Part shown: one piece after another, positions 25,282 to 34,224 of the stretch
How the letters are laid out: each line of letters begins with the position of its first letter
Position numbering within the stretch: the stretch's first letter is position 1
Origin: Marinomonas ushuaiensis DSM 15871
GTDB taxonomy: Bacteria > Pseudomonadota > Gammaproteobacteria > Pseudomonadales > Marinomonadaceae
Direction: 5' to 3'
Assembly (NCBI RefSeq): GCF_000521805.1
Contig: NZ_JAMB01000004.1
Location: 62,001 to 126,000 of the forward strand
DNA: 64,000 nt
The notes under the pieces: model-generated
Seen by the model: only the letters and a program-made list of their open reading frames with translations
What the model was told of the DNA's origin: nothing
The model's database searches: none
Position numbers and translations under genes: made by a program

Positions 25282-26178
25282 TTAGTTGATTTCGAACCAT
25301 AAACAGTAAGACGAAAAGAACTCTCTCATAGTCAATGACATTAATGAAAAATTGGCGTCCATGTCTGACAATCCACCACCTTGCGATTCATTGAAAGCGG
25401 CTTCTTTCAGAGCGTCATCAAATTTGATTTTACGTAGTGTTAAATCATCATGGAGTACAAAGCTCAATTTATCCGTCCAACGAAGTGCAAGGTTTTTCAC
25501 CGCCATACCTTGCTCTAGGTGACGTGTAACGTCTTCTGATAAAGGCTCTAGTGCTTTAAAGCGAATGGTTGCTTTGTCTTCTGAAGAGTCTTGAATCTCA
25601 CATTCATCACCAGTTTCTAGGCTAGCAGGGACTTCGTTTTTCACCAACCAATCAGTCATCAAAGACGACGGAGCAACTTGCGCCTGTAGAGGTGTCATAG
25701 GGAAGCTGCCTAGCGTGGTTTGTAGGTGCTTAAACAACAACTCTGTCATAGCAGTATTGGTGCTGTTAATAACTAAGATTTTTGCTTTTAGGTCAATGTA
25801 TGCCCAGATATCTGTACGCTTTGAAAATGCTTTGGGACGAAGTGTAAAAACTAATTCATCTTTCATGTCGGCTTGTTCTTTACGGCCAACTTTACGTCCT
25901 TCGATGAGTTCAATTTCAGCCACTTTTGCTTCCAGTTCTTCACGAACTACGGCAGAAGGTAATACTTTTTCTTCTTTGCCTGCGCGGAAAAGCAAACAAT
26001 GATCACTTGCTAGACTCCATTGTTCACTGTTACGAATAAGGGGTAACCAGCCGAAAGAAAATTCTTCCTGAGAGCCGCATTCCTTTAGTGGAAATTCAGG
26101 TATTTTATCGATCAATTCATTAGTATCGAGTGATTCTGTGTCTTTTAGCTGAAATATTTGGGCATTCTTGAACCACAT
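25282..26178 (-). CDS. rdgC: Recombination-associated protein RdgC
   Basis: RdgC is a ring-shaped DNA-binding protein that restrains RecA. The 298 residues match the family length (~303). MWFKNAQIFQL at the N-terminus, CGSQEEFSFGWLPL and KLDFVLHDDLTLRKIKFDD-like residues near the C-terminus (FVLHDDLTLRKIKFDD) are typical. It starts 2 bp after the tdk stop, so both genes are co-transcribed. Confidence 0.95.
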   Translation of the reverse strand: MWFKNAQIFQLKDTESLDTNELIDKIPEFPLKECGSQEEFSFGWLPLIRNSEQWSLASDHCLLFRAGKEEKVLPSAVVREELEAKVAEIELIEGRKVGRKEQADMKDELVFTLRPKAFSKRTDIWAYIDLKAKILVINSTNTAMTELLFKHLQTTLGSFPMTPLQAQVAPSSLMTDWLVKNEVPASLETGDECEIQDSSEDKATIRFKALEPLSEDVTRHLEQGMAVKNLALRWTDKLSFVLHDDLTLRKIKFDDALKEAAFNESQGGGLSDMDANFSLMSLTMREFFSSYCLWFEIN

Positions 26179-26180
26179 AA

Positions 26181-26759
26181 TTAGTCTCTCACGGCTTCTT
26201 TAAAGTGTTTACGGCAAACAGATAGGTAGCGATCATTGCCGCCAATTTCTACCTGCGCGCCTTCCTTAACGGGAATTCCTTGCTCATTAAGTCGAATGAC
26301 CATAGTAGCTTTGCTACCACAATGACACACGGTTTTTAATTCTATTAATTTATCAGACCAAGCCAATAATGACTGGCTTCCTTCGAATAACTCACCTTTG
26401 AAATCAGTACGTATGCCAAAGGCTAAAACAGGAATGTGCAGTGTATCGACGACTTCAGATAAATCGTATACCTGTTCTTTGGTTAAAAACTGAGCTTCAT
26501 CAATTAATATGCAATTCAATTTCTGAGAGTCAGTTTCTTCTTTTATTAGCTGTATGAGGTTTGTATTTTTATCGAATAGGCTCGCTTCTGCAGAAATACC
26601 AATCCGAGAAGAGATTTTCCCAGTCTCAAAACGATCATCAATTAACGCTGTTAGCAGTAAAACCCGCATTCCACGTTCTTTGTAATTATGGGCTGATTGC
26701 AGTAGAACCGTTGATTTTCCTGCGTTCATTGCTGAGTAATAAAAATACAGTTTGGCCAT
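26181..26759 (-). CDS. tdk: Thymidine kinase
   Basis: A type-II thymidine kinase of 192 residues. The P-loop is AMNAGKST (10-17), the DEAQF box is LIDEAQFLT, and CHCGSKATM with the later VCRKHF carry the zinc-binding cysteines. It phosphorylates thymidine in pyrimidine salvage. Operon with rdgC. Confidence 0.95.
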   Translation of the reverse strand: MAKLYFYYSAMNAGKSTVLLQSAHNYKERGMRVLLLTALIDDRFETGKISSRIGISAEASLFDKNTNLIQLIKEETDSQKLNCILIDEAQFLTKEQVYDLSEVVDTLHIPVLAFGIRTDFKGELFEGSQSLLAWSDKLIELKTVCHCGSKATMVIRLNEQGIPVKEGAQVEIGGNDRYLSVCRKHFKEAVRD

Positions 26760-26887
26760 ATGAGTCTGTTTATTTGCGTTGCTTTATAAATGAGCTGGGT
26801 AGTATATCAAATCAATATTAGAAGTGTTTTTTTTAATATTGCAGGGTTGCTGTGCATTATTAATATTATTTCTAAAAATAAGTGGTT

Positions 26888-27178
26888 CTATTTTTTAGGT
26901 TTCGTCGTTTTGGTTTTTGTTAGGTTGTTATTCACTGCAAGAGTGAGCCATTCTGAGCGCTTTATGCCTTGAGCTTCGCAAAGTTGATCGAGCTTAGTTA
27001 TGGTTTCTTGATCGATAACCAATTCTAGACGTTTTAACCCCAATGTTTTTTCTTTTTCACGTTGAAGGCGTTTATTGACCTTTAGCTGATCTTTTCTCGT
27101 TAGTATTTTAGAACGAGGTCGGCCAGGGGATTTGCCAAATAAGTCGATTGTATTCCGGTCGGATGACGCTTTTGCCAT
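26888..27178 (-). CDS. ybfE: YbfE-like (LexA-regulated family) small protein
   Basis: A 96-residue basic protein. MAKASSDRNTIDLFG, then GRPRSKILTRKDQLKVNKR and LKRLELVIDQETI match the YbfE family annotated as 'LexA-regulated' in E. coli, with an apparent ribbon-helix-helix-like C-terminal half (KLDQLCEAQGIKRSEWLTLAV). ATG 27178 is chosen because the family begins with MAK; a longer frame from 27238 exists. I see no CTGT-N8-ACAG box in the 65 bp upstream. Confidence 0.82.
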   Translation of the reverse strand: MAKASSDRNTIDLFGKSPGRPRSKILTRKDQLKVNKRLQREKEKTLGLKRLELVIDQETITKLDQLCEAQGIKRSEWLTLAVNNNLTKTKTTKPKK

Positions 27179-27245
27179 GAGTCTATTTATTCGTGTCGGT
27201 AAAATGAAGGTTGCCTTTCTACTGAGTAGATAAGGCAAGTGTCAT

Positions 27246-27280
27246 AAAACGAAAAGCCGTAAAAGACGGCTTTTCGTTTT
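27246..27280. terminator. Bidirectional terminator downstream of prc
   Basis: Perfect 15-bp arms (AAAACGAAAAGCCGT and its complement) around a 5-nt loop, with T tracts on either strand. It lies ~43 bp after the prc stop (minus strand). Confidence 0.8.
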
Positions 27281-27310
27281 ATAGCAGCAATCTTTTACTG
27301 CTATTTTTTT
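27281..27310 (+). terminator. Terminator-like hairpin facing right
   Basis: ATAGCAG/CTGCTAT with a 10-nt loop, followed by seven T on the plus strand. No plus-strand gene ends here, so its purpose is unclear; it may protect prc from antisense transcripts. Confidence 0.4.
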
Positions 27311-27322
27311 AACTCTTTGGCG

Positions 27323-29380
27323 TTATTTTTTCGCAGTTGCCTTTGCTTGTTGTTGAGCTTGTTTTTCCGCCATCTGATTCGTTGCGATAAAGTCTAACAG
27401 TATTTCAGACGCTTCTTTCGCGTAGGTATCTTCTTCAACTGGCTCTATGTCGTCAACAGAAGTAAGTAATTCTAAATCAAGCGCTTTACGACGAGCATTT
27501 TCGCGTCCTAACTCTCTTACTTTAGAATCTTCTCTTTGCTTTATCCGAGTGCTTTCTTTCAAAGACAGTGTTTTATAAATTTCTACTTGCTCTTTGAATT
27601 CTTTAATTTGGTCGTTAATAGCAACAAAATTAGGATTCGCCGCCATTCTTGCTTCATGACGAGGCTCTAGAATTGGCAAGTAAGCAGGCATGTTCCAGTA
27701 TACTGGATAACGTGTTTCATGAATTTTATCCCAAATCAAAGGGTTATCTAATGCGCTTTCACCAACTGTTTCTTTATCTATGATAGAAGGGAAGGCGATA
27801 TCAGGCATAACGCCTTTATGTTGTGTGCTTTCACCAGAGATACGATAGAACTTAGCTTGAGTGGCTTTCAGTTGACCTTTATCTAACTCTTGAAGGACTT
27901 GCACTGTGCCTTTACCAAATGTCTGATCACCAAGGATAAGTGCGCGACCGTAATCTTGTAGGGCTCCGGCAACGATTTCTGATGCGGATGCACTCATGCG
28001 GTTAATTAATACGCCCATTGGGCCGCTGTAGGTGATGCTTGGGTCTGAATCACCTAATGGCGTTACTCGACCACTTTGATCTCGTATTTGTACTGTTGGG
28101 CCTGATGGAATGAATAATCCTGCCAGTGAATTTGCCTCTTGAAGTGAGCCGCCGCCGTTGTTTCTTAGATCAAGAATTAGGGCTACGATATTTTCTTCAC
28201 TGAGTTCTTCAATCAGTTTTTTTGTATCGCGCGTTGAGCTTTTATAATCTTTATCGCCAGCTTGGATTGCTTCGAAATCAGAGTAAAAAGTGGGTAATGT
28301 GATCACACCTACTTTGTAAGTTTCACCATCACGCTCTATTTCGACAATTTCTTTTTTAGCAGATTGATCTTCCAGTTTTACTTTTTTACGAACGATGCTG
28401 ATCTTCTTGCTGGTTTGCGTAGCACCTTTGCTTGGCGTGATTTCTAGAATAACGGTGGTATCTCGTTCACCACGAATCATATCGACAACATCATCAAGAC
28501 GCATGCCGACGACATCAACCATAGGTTCGCCTTCTTGGCCAACGGCAATGATTCTGTCGTTTGGTGATAATTCGCTTTGTGTTGCTGCTGGGCCACCAGG
28601 GACTAGACGCACGACTTTCGTGTAGTCGTCATCCATTTGTAGTACAGCACCAATACCTTCTAATGACAGGCTCATATTGATATTGAATGTTTCAGACGCA
28701 CGAGGAGCAAAGTAGCTTGTATGTGGATCTAATGCTGCGGTAATTGAATTGGCGAATGTTTGGAACACATCAATAGCGTTAGTTTGATCAACTTGTTTAA
28801 GCTGATTTTTATAGCGACGTTCGATGGTTGAGATGATTTTTTCTTCGTCTTCACCATTTAACTTAAGCACCAAAGCGTGATTTTTAATGCGCTTGCGCCA
28901 GTAATCATCTAATTGAGCTTCCGTGGTTGCCCATTTTTGTTCGTCAGGATCAGCGTTAAGTGTTTCGTCAATCTCATAATCAAACCCTTTGATCATCTCT
29001 GGAAGGTGATCTTGGATGTTGGATAAGCGTTTTTCAAAACGCTCTAAGTAAAGATTGTAAATAGTATAAGCAACTTGTGTGTCGCCGTTTCTTAAAGCGT
29101 CATCAAAGCTGTTTCTGTATTTAGACAGGTTTTCAATGTCATTTTGTAAGAAGAAGCTCTTTGTCGGGTCGAGGGCGTCAATATAATAGTCAAACGCTTG
29201 CGCAGAAATAGTGTCCCCGATATTTGGTCTGTTATAATGAATGCCTTCAAGCATCTCGACCAATTCTTTTGATACTTTGTCGTATTCATGAGGTGGTTGT
29301 AACTCCTGATAAGCAAACGCAGGTGTTACGGAAAATGTATAGCCGGTTAAGAGGCAAAGTAAAAGGCGTTTATAGTTCAT
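27323..29380 (-). CDS. prc: Carboxy-terminal processing protease Prc (Tsp)
   Basis: A periplasmic S41 protease that cuts proteins from the C-terminus. From ATG 29380 the 685 residues begin with a clear signal peptide (MNYKRLLLCLLTGYTFSVTPAFA). An N-terminal domain, a PDZ domain (SLEGIGAVLQ ... GGPAATQSELSPNDRIIAVG) and the peptidase core follow. The Ser/Asp/Lys set is Ser465 in SASASEIV, Asp476 in LQDYGR and Lys490 in TFGKGTVQ, with the spacing of E. coli Tsp. A C-terminal DUF3340 region ends it. An upstream in-frame start at 29437 would put 19 extra residues before the signal peptide, which is unlikely. Confidence 0.93.
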   Translation of the reverse strand: MNYKRLLLCLLTGYTFSVTPAFAYQELQPPHEYDKVSKELVEMLEGIHYNRPNIGDTISAQAFDYYIDALDPTKSFFLQNDIENLSKYRNSFDDALRNGDTQVAYTIYNLYLERFEKRLSNIQDHLPEMIKGFDYEIDETLNADPDEQKWATTEAQLDDYWRKRIKNHALVLKLNGEDEEKIISTIERRYKNQLKQVDQTNAIDVFQTFANSITAALDPHTSYFAPRASETFNINMSLSLEGIGAVLQMDDDYTKVVRLVPGGPAATQSELSPNDRIIAVGQEGEPMVDVVGMRLDDVVDMIRGERDTTVILEITPSKGATQTSKKISIVRKKVKLEDQSAKKEIVEIERDGETYKVGVITLPTFYSDFEAIQAGDKDYKSSTRDTKKLIEELSEENIVALILDLRNNGGGSLQEANSLAGLFIPSGPTVQIRDQSGRVTPLGDSDPSITYSGPMGVLINRMSASASEIVAGALQDYGRALILGDQTFGKGTVQVLQELDKGQLKATQAKFYRISGESTQHKGVMPDIAFPSIIDKETVGESALDNPLIWDKIHETRYPVYWNMPAYLPILEPRHEARMAANPNFVAINDQIKEFKEQVEIYKTLSLKESTRIKQREDSKVRELGRENARRKALDLELLTSVDDIEPVEEDTYAKEASEILLDFIATNQMAEKQAQQQAKATAKK

Positions 29381-29503
29381 CCAGTAGGGGTTCTCTCTGT
29401 CTATTTTATACGTCATTGGTAAAATCATATTAGACACTGGGCTGGAAGGCTAGCCAAAGTGTTAAAAAGTCACTTTTTTACAGCATTGTGCTTATAGGAA
29501 ATT

Positions 29504-30814
29504 ATGGAATATTCAAATTTTAATGACACGCTTTTGTCGTTTTTACAATCATCTCCTACTCCGTTTCATGCGACAGCCAGTATGCGCAGCGCTTTGGTAG
29601 CAAAGGGTTTCGTTGAATTATTGGAAGAAGATAATTGGGTTCTTGACGAAGGCGGAAAGTACTTTGTGACGCGAAATGAGTCGTCTTTAATCGCTTTCAC
29701 CACTCCTCAGCTTGATATCAATCAAACTGGTTGGCGCATGATCGGTGCACATACTGACAGTCCATGTTTGAAATTGAAGCCTAATGCGCAAGTGGATCGC
29801 TTTGGCTATCACCAATTAGGTGTGGAAGTTTATGGTGGTGTTTTACTGCATACTTGGTTGGATAGAGATTTATCGATTGCTGGTCGTATTACATTAAAAA
29901 CAACAGATGGAAACATTGTTAGTCGCTTGGTAGATTTCAAAGACCCTATTGCCGTTGTGCCTAATCTGGCAATTCATTTAAATCGAACCGCAAATGAAGG
30001 TTTTTCTGTAAACCCTCAAGAAGAAATTTTACCTATTTTATGCGGTGCAGAAAACGAATTTGATTTACATGAGTTATTAAAAGCTCAGCTTAAAGCGCAG
30101 TATGCTGATTTATCCATTGAAAAAATCTTAGATTTTGAATTGAGTTTGTACGACACTCAGCCTGCCGCATTGGTAGGTTTGCATAAAGAGTATATTTGTT
30201 CGGCTCGTTTGGATAATTTGCTTAGTTGTTTTGTTGGTTTGCAAGCACTTCTAAATCCAAAAGACGATCAAATAACTGCTCGCCCTAGTTTATTAGTCTG
30301 TACCGATCATGAAGAGATTGGCAGCCTGTCGGCATGTGGTGCAAACGGTCCATTTTTAGAAGATGTATTGCGCCGTATAACACCGAATCCAGAGCAATAT
30401 GTACAAGCCATGCAGCGCTCTATGTTGGTGTCAGCTGACAATGCTCATGCTTTGCATCCGAATTACGCAGCGAAGCATGATAAGAACCATGCTCCAGCGA
30501 TTAACAAGGGTGCGGTTATTAAAGTGAACGCCAATCAGCGTTATGCGACGAACAGTGAGACGGCGAGTATCTATCGTGATATTGCGGCAGAAGAAGGTTA
30601 TGACGTGCAATGTTTTGTTGTGCGCAGTGATATGGCGTGCGGTAGTACGATTGGACCTATTACGTCTGGCGAAATCGGTGTTCCGACCATTGATATTGGT
30701 TTGCCAACGTTTGGAATGCACTCTATTCGAGAGTTAGCAGGCAGCCGTGATGCTTATGGTTTATATAAAGTCTTGGCGAGGTTTACTCAGCGTGAGACAT
30801 TAATGACTCGTTAA
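29504..30814 (+). CDS. apeB: M18 family aminopeptidase
   Basis: A 436-residue zinc aminopeptidase of family M18. Metal and catalytic motifs are MIGAHTDSPCLKLKP, the DNLLSCFVG region, CTDHEEIGSLSACGANGP, SADNAHALHPNY and FGMHSIRELAGSRD. Cytoplasmic peptide breakdown, with preference for acidic or neutral N-termini, is usual for the family. Divergent from prc with a 123-bp gap; followed by a strong bidirectional terminator. Confidence 0.93.
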   Translation: MEYSNFNDTLLSFLQSSPTPFHATASMRSALVAKGFVELLEEDNWVLDEGGKYFVTRNESSLIAFTTPQLDINQTGWRMIGAHTDSPCLKLKPNAQVDRFGYHQLGVEVYGGVLLHTWLDRDLSIAGRITLKTTDGNIVSRLVDFKDPIAVVPNLAIHLNRTANEGFSVNPQEEILPILCGAENEFDLHELLKAQLKAQYADLSIEKILDFELSLYDTQPAALVGLHKEYICSARLDNLLSCFVGLQALLNPKDDQITARPSLLVCTDHEEIGSLSACGANGPFLEDVLRRITPNPEQYVQAMQRSMLVSADNAHALHPNYAAKHDKNHAPAINKGAVIKVNANQRYATNSETASIYRDIAAEEGYDVQCFVVRSDMACGSTIGPITSGEIGVPTIDIGLPTFGMHSIRELAGSRDAYGLYKVLARFTQRETLMTR

Positions 30815-30870
30815 TTTTTTCTCTATAGAAGTATTACTTCTGAAGTATTAACGGAATTATCAGTAGAAAT

Positions 30871-30916
30871 AAAAAGCCGTAAATAATGAAAAAATTCATT
30901 CTGTTTACGGCTTTTT
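30871..30916. terminator. Long bidirectional terminator
   Basis: AAAAAGCCGTAAA pairs with TTTACGGCTTTTT, and the inner AATGAA/TTCATT extends the stem. It ends both the rightward aminopeptidase gene and the leftward HD-GYP gene. Confidence 0.85.
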
Positions 30917-30945
30917 TATAGGTCAATCTTGCATTGCTGTCTAAA

Positions 30946-32325
30946 TCATTTAGTTTCATTCATTAGCGTGAGTTCATCAGGAAGCTTTTTCAAGCTGCGT
31001 TTTAACGCTTCAAAGCATTCTATATCAATAGCGCTGTGCAGATTTTCTTCCATAATTTCTAATGTCTTAGGGACTGGCACCGCGCCGCGATAAGGACGCT
31101 CTGCAGTAATGGCATCGAATATATCTGCTGTAGTAATAATCCGTGTTGGAATAGATATTTGGTCTGCAGTAAGTTTGAGAGGGTAGCCTGTACCATCCAG
31201 TTTTTCATGATGAGACCCGGCCATATCAGCCAGATTTTTGAACGATGAAATGTGTGACAGGATGTCTTTTGTGTATTGTGCGTGCATTTGTACGGCTTGC
31301 CACTCGTCTGAGTCCAGTTTGCCAGGTTTATCTAGAATTGTATTACTGACACCCAATTTTCCTACATCATGTAATAGAGCTGCGCGCTTTAACCATTTTC
31401 TTGTTTCTGTATCAATGCCCATTTCTTGAGCAATCATGTCAGTAAATAAAGCGACTCGTTCACTGTGTCCTGCTGTATATGGACTTTTTGAGTCAATGAT
31501 TTTGCCAAAAGCAGAAACGATGCAATCAAGGTAGTCGTCTTTTAACAGCATATTCGCTTGGGCAGGTGCTAATGCCATGACTTTTTGGAGAATATTTGGA
31601 GAGGCGAGTGTTGCTCGAAATGATTCATCTTTAGCTATGTCGTTAAAAATATTAACCAATTCAGGATCAAACCAGCTAGCGCTTCTTTCATTTACTTCGG
31701 CTAACGCTGTTTCTAGATCGTTTTCATATTGAAAAACGTCAATGACTTGTGACAATAAGGCAATTCTTGAATGAATTGGAATATCCGTTTTAGCGAGTTT
31801 TTCGGGCCTACCATTTCCGTCCCAATGTTCATCAAGGGAGTGTACTCCTAATGCAACATTCTCATTAAACCTAAGCTCACGAGCAATGTCTGCTCCTCGA
31901 GTACAACGAGTCTCAATAAGTTCTTGAGCGTAATCAGTACCATTTTTTAGCACATCAATGGTTGTGCTAATTCGTTTACTCCAACTTTGTCCTGTTCCAG
32001 AATGTTTCATAACGAAGTTGATAACACTGGATAAGCTAGTGCCAACAGTTTTGAAATTGCGTTTAAATGATAAATCATCGGTTAAATAGAGTTCGCAGAT
32101 TCGTGCTGCATTACTACTACAACCGGTATCTTTTAGAAGTAATGTGAAATACAAATCATAAAGTTGATCTTTTGTTAGGCCAACTTTCTCGCCAATATGC
32201 ATACCAATCCAACAACAGCGAATACAGTGCTCTGGCGGTTGCCCTTCTGTCATATCAAGTGCCATCGTTAATGACAGCATAAGCTCCGACAGTTGGATAT
32301 AATCGGATTTAGGTAGTAATGACAT
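30946..32325 (-). CDS. HD-GYP domain phosphodiesterase-like protein
   Basis: A 459-residue soluble protein with two HD-type halves. The C-terminal half is a complete HD-GYP domain: AGHSERVALF, LLHDVGKLG, GSHHEKLDGTGYP, DIFDAITAERPYRG; such domains hydrolyse cyclic di-GMP. The N-terminal half (residues ~10-230) has HD-GYP-like remnants (CIRCCWIGMHIGEKVGL, LGVHSLDEHWDGNGRPEKL). ATG 32325 is preferred (GGGAAA upstream) over 32337. It follows the elaA-like gene by ~15 bp, so they are probably one operon. Confidence 0.88.
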   Translation of the reverse strand: MSLLPKSDYIQLSELMLSLTMALDMTEGQPPEHCIRCCWIGMHIGEKVGLTKDQLYDLYFTLLLKDTGCSSNAARICELYLTDDLSFKRNFKTVGTSLSSVINFVMKHSGTGQSWSKRISTTIDVLKNGTDYAQELIETRCTRGADIARELRFNENVALGVHSLDEHWDGNGRPEKLAKTDIPIHSRIALLSQVIDVFQYENDLETALAEVNERSASWFDPELVNIFNDIAKDESFRATLASPNILQKVMALAPAQANMLLKDDYLDCIVSAFGKIIDSKSPYTAGHSERVALFTDMIAQEMGIDTETRKWLKRAALLHDVGKLGVSNTILDKPGKLDSDEWQAVQMHAQYTKDILSHISSFKNLADMAGSHHEKLDGTGYPLKLTADQISIPTRIITTADIFDAITAERPYRGAVPVPKTLEIMEENLHSAIDIECFEALKRSLKKLPDELTLMNETK

Positions 32326-32340
32326 GCGATTTCCCATTTT

Positions 32341-32799
32341 TTATTTGGGTGTTAAAACCATAGTAATATGTTCGATTCCATCTTCCATGTAAGGTTCAGA
32401 TGTTTTTTTAAAACCATGGGATTGATAGAAATTTTCAAGGTGAGACTGCGCGCCAATTTTTATTGGTGTATTTGGCCATGATGTTAACGCGGCCTGAATG
32501 GCTTGCTTGATAAGAGCGTGACCTAGTTTATCTTTTCGATAATCAGCAACAACCAAAACACGACCAATACTGCTGTGATTTGGGTAGCTAACATTAGGTG
32601 CGATTACTCTAACGTAAGCAGCGGGTTGATCATTGTCCATAGCAAATAAATGTTTTGTATCCGGTAATGTATCAACATCATCTAACTCTGGGTATGGGCA
32701 ATTCTGTTCGACCACGAAAACATCAACACGCGCTTTTATTAAATCATAAAGAGTGCGAACGGCTAATTCATTAAAAAGTAAGCAATGCCAGGAAATCAT
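32341..32799 (-). CDS. elaA: ElaA-like GNAT acetyltransferase
   Basis: A 152-residue GNAT protein. WHCLLFNELAVRTLYDLIKAR, VFVVEQNCPYPELDDVD and IGRVLVVADYRKDKLGHALI match ElaA. The substrate is unknown. The ATG at 32799 with GGAAAG upstream is chosen; a TTG at 32814 overlaps that ribosome site. Co-directional with the HD-GYP gene. Confidence 0.9.
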   Translation of the reverse strand: MISWHCLLFNELAVRTLYDLIKARVDVFVVEQNCPYPELDDVDTLPDTKHLFAMDNDQPAAYVRVIAPNVSYPNHSSIGRVLVVADYRKDKLGHALIKQAIQAALTSWPNTPIKIGAQSHLENFYQSHGFKKTSEPYMEDGIEHITMVLTPK

Positions 32800-33039
32800 T
32801 TTATTTCTTTCCAATAATATTATTTTGAATTGTCTATTCTGGCTGAAATACTTAGATTTGGAAAAGGATAATTGACATGATTTGTCATTAAAGAGGGAGG
32901 CTGGACGTTGGTGCGCTTATATTCTTGTTTTCGCGACCAATCCAGTGAGTAAGCTATATTATCTATTTTTGGTCGATGTATTTTAACCAATAGATGCTTA
33001 CTCGATATTTCTTTCTTATTGCTGTGTTCTTGATGCTAA

Positions 33040-33243
33040 TTAAGCGTGTTTAATAGAGTAAGGGTTAAGGTTTTTCTTAATTGCTGTAAACACTTTAGCG
33101 GCTTTAGTAAAACCAGATACAACAAGGTTCGCAATGAAGTCTGCACGTTCTGTATTGACCAACATAGTATGTTTTTCGGCTTCAGACATATAACTTGTAT
33201 TAACAGAATCGATCATTTCACTAACCCATTTTTCAGTTTGCAT
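33040..33243 (-). CDS. Small hypothetical protein
   Basis: A 67-residue protein with a strong GGAGAAT ribosome site, which makes it a believable gene despite its size. It is predicted helical and mildly basic toward the C-terminus (FTKAAKVFTAIKKNLNPYSIKHA). I do not recognise the family. It stands alone, with gaps of ~240 bp on the upstream and downstream sides. Confidence 0.6.
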   Translation of the reverse strand: MQTEKWVSEMIDSVNTSYMSEAEKHTMLVNTERADFIANLVVSGFTKAAKVFTAIKKNLNPYSIKHA

Positions 33244-33478
33244 AATATTCTCCAGTTTGATTGTTTATCAATTAATTTCTTTAAGAAGTTCTTTACTTCG
33301 ATAATCAAATGATAGAGCTCACGCTGGATGATGACAAACGATAAAAAATACGCCAATAGATGAAAAAAACTAATCTATTTTGGAAGTGATGGACTTTCAA
33401 GCGTTTGCTAGAAAGTTAGATCGTTGATCGCCCTAGAGTGAATAATGATTCTAGGACGCCATGATTAAAAGGGGAAAA

Positions 33479-34024
33479 TTATGAATGGCTACTGCAAAGA
33501 GCCGTTATTAAAGGGTCATCGCTATCAAGTGGATACCAAGTCGTTGATGAATCAGTAGGAGGTTTTGATTCAATAGACGTATCTGATGGCGCACTCAATG
33601 ATTGAGTAAAATCGGCTCTTGCTTCGTTTACGCAATCAATAATTTGTGGGACGCGTTTTGCTAGACTACGACGTTCGAAAAAATACAAATCGACCAATAC
33701 AAGACTCGGGTCAATCTTGTTTGTAGCAGAATTGGCAACATCCGCCGCAATAAAGCGCATAGTTTGAGGGTAAATATAACTCCAAGGACGCCATGGCGCT
33801 TCTTCTTCAACCGCTTTTACCACCACAACCCCACTAGGTAATAAACTTGTTTGATGGTCATACCAGTCATATTCGCCTTGGATTTGAAACCCTAGCATGG
33901 CTATACCTGCAAACGCAGGAACTAACCATTTTGGCGCCATTTGTCTAGATAGTTTTCTGATTAGTAGGGCAATACCCGCGCCGCCGATACCGGCGAAAAT
34001 CGTCGCAATGAGTTCCCAAATCAT
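33479..34024 (-). CDS. Hypothetical membrane-anchored protein downstream of the symporter
   Basis: A 181-residue protein with two N-terminal membrane segments (IWELIATIFAGIGGAGIALLI and the LVPAFAGIAMLGFQI region), then a soluble part with DWYDHQTSLLPSGVVVVKAVEEEAPWRPW. The tail is Ser/Thr-rich and low-complexity. I do not recognise a named family. The gene lies ~200 bp downstream of the symporter gene on the same strand, separated by a long hairpin. Confidence 0.65.
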   Translation of the reverse strand: MIWELIATIFAGIGGAGIALLIRKLSRQMAPKWLVPAFAGIAMLGFQIQGEYDWYDHQTSLLPSGVVVVKAVEEEAPWRPWSYIYPQTMRFIAADVANSATNKIDPSLVLVDLYFFERRSLAKRVPQIIDCVNEARADFTQSLSAPSDTSIESKPPTDSSTTWYPLDSDDPLITALCSSHS

Positions 34025-34102
34025 AAATCTTCTCTTTTTATTAAGGATTGTTTATTAAGGTGTTTCTTATTAAAAATTGTTTACTAGATAAGGTATTAAG
34101 GA

Positions 34103-34165
34103 ATCGAGCCTTCTATCTTCTACTTTTAGCTCTCTAAGCTAGAAAGTCAAAATAGAAGGCTCGAT
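34103..34165. repeat. 63-nt inverted repeat downstream of the symporter gene
   Basis: Perfect 14-bp arms ATCGAGCCTTCTAT (34103-34116) and ATAGAAGGCTCGAT (34152-34165), with further partial pairing inside. It lies ~60 bp after the symporter stop on the minus strand. No T-run follows, so it is more like an RNA-stabilising 3' structure than a simple terminator. Confidence 0.75.
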
Positions 34166-34224
34166 CATTACAGATAGTGCTTTTTTGTACTAGTGCTTTT
34201 TACACTAACATTGATCAATGTGTA

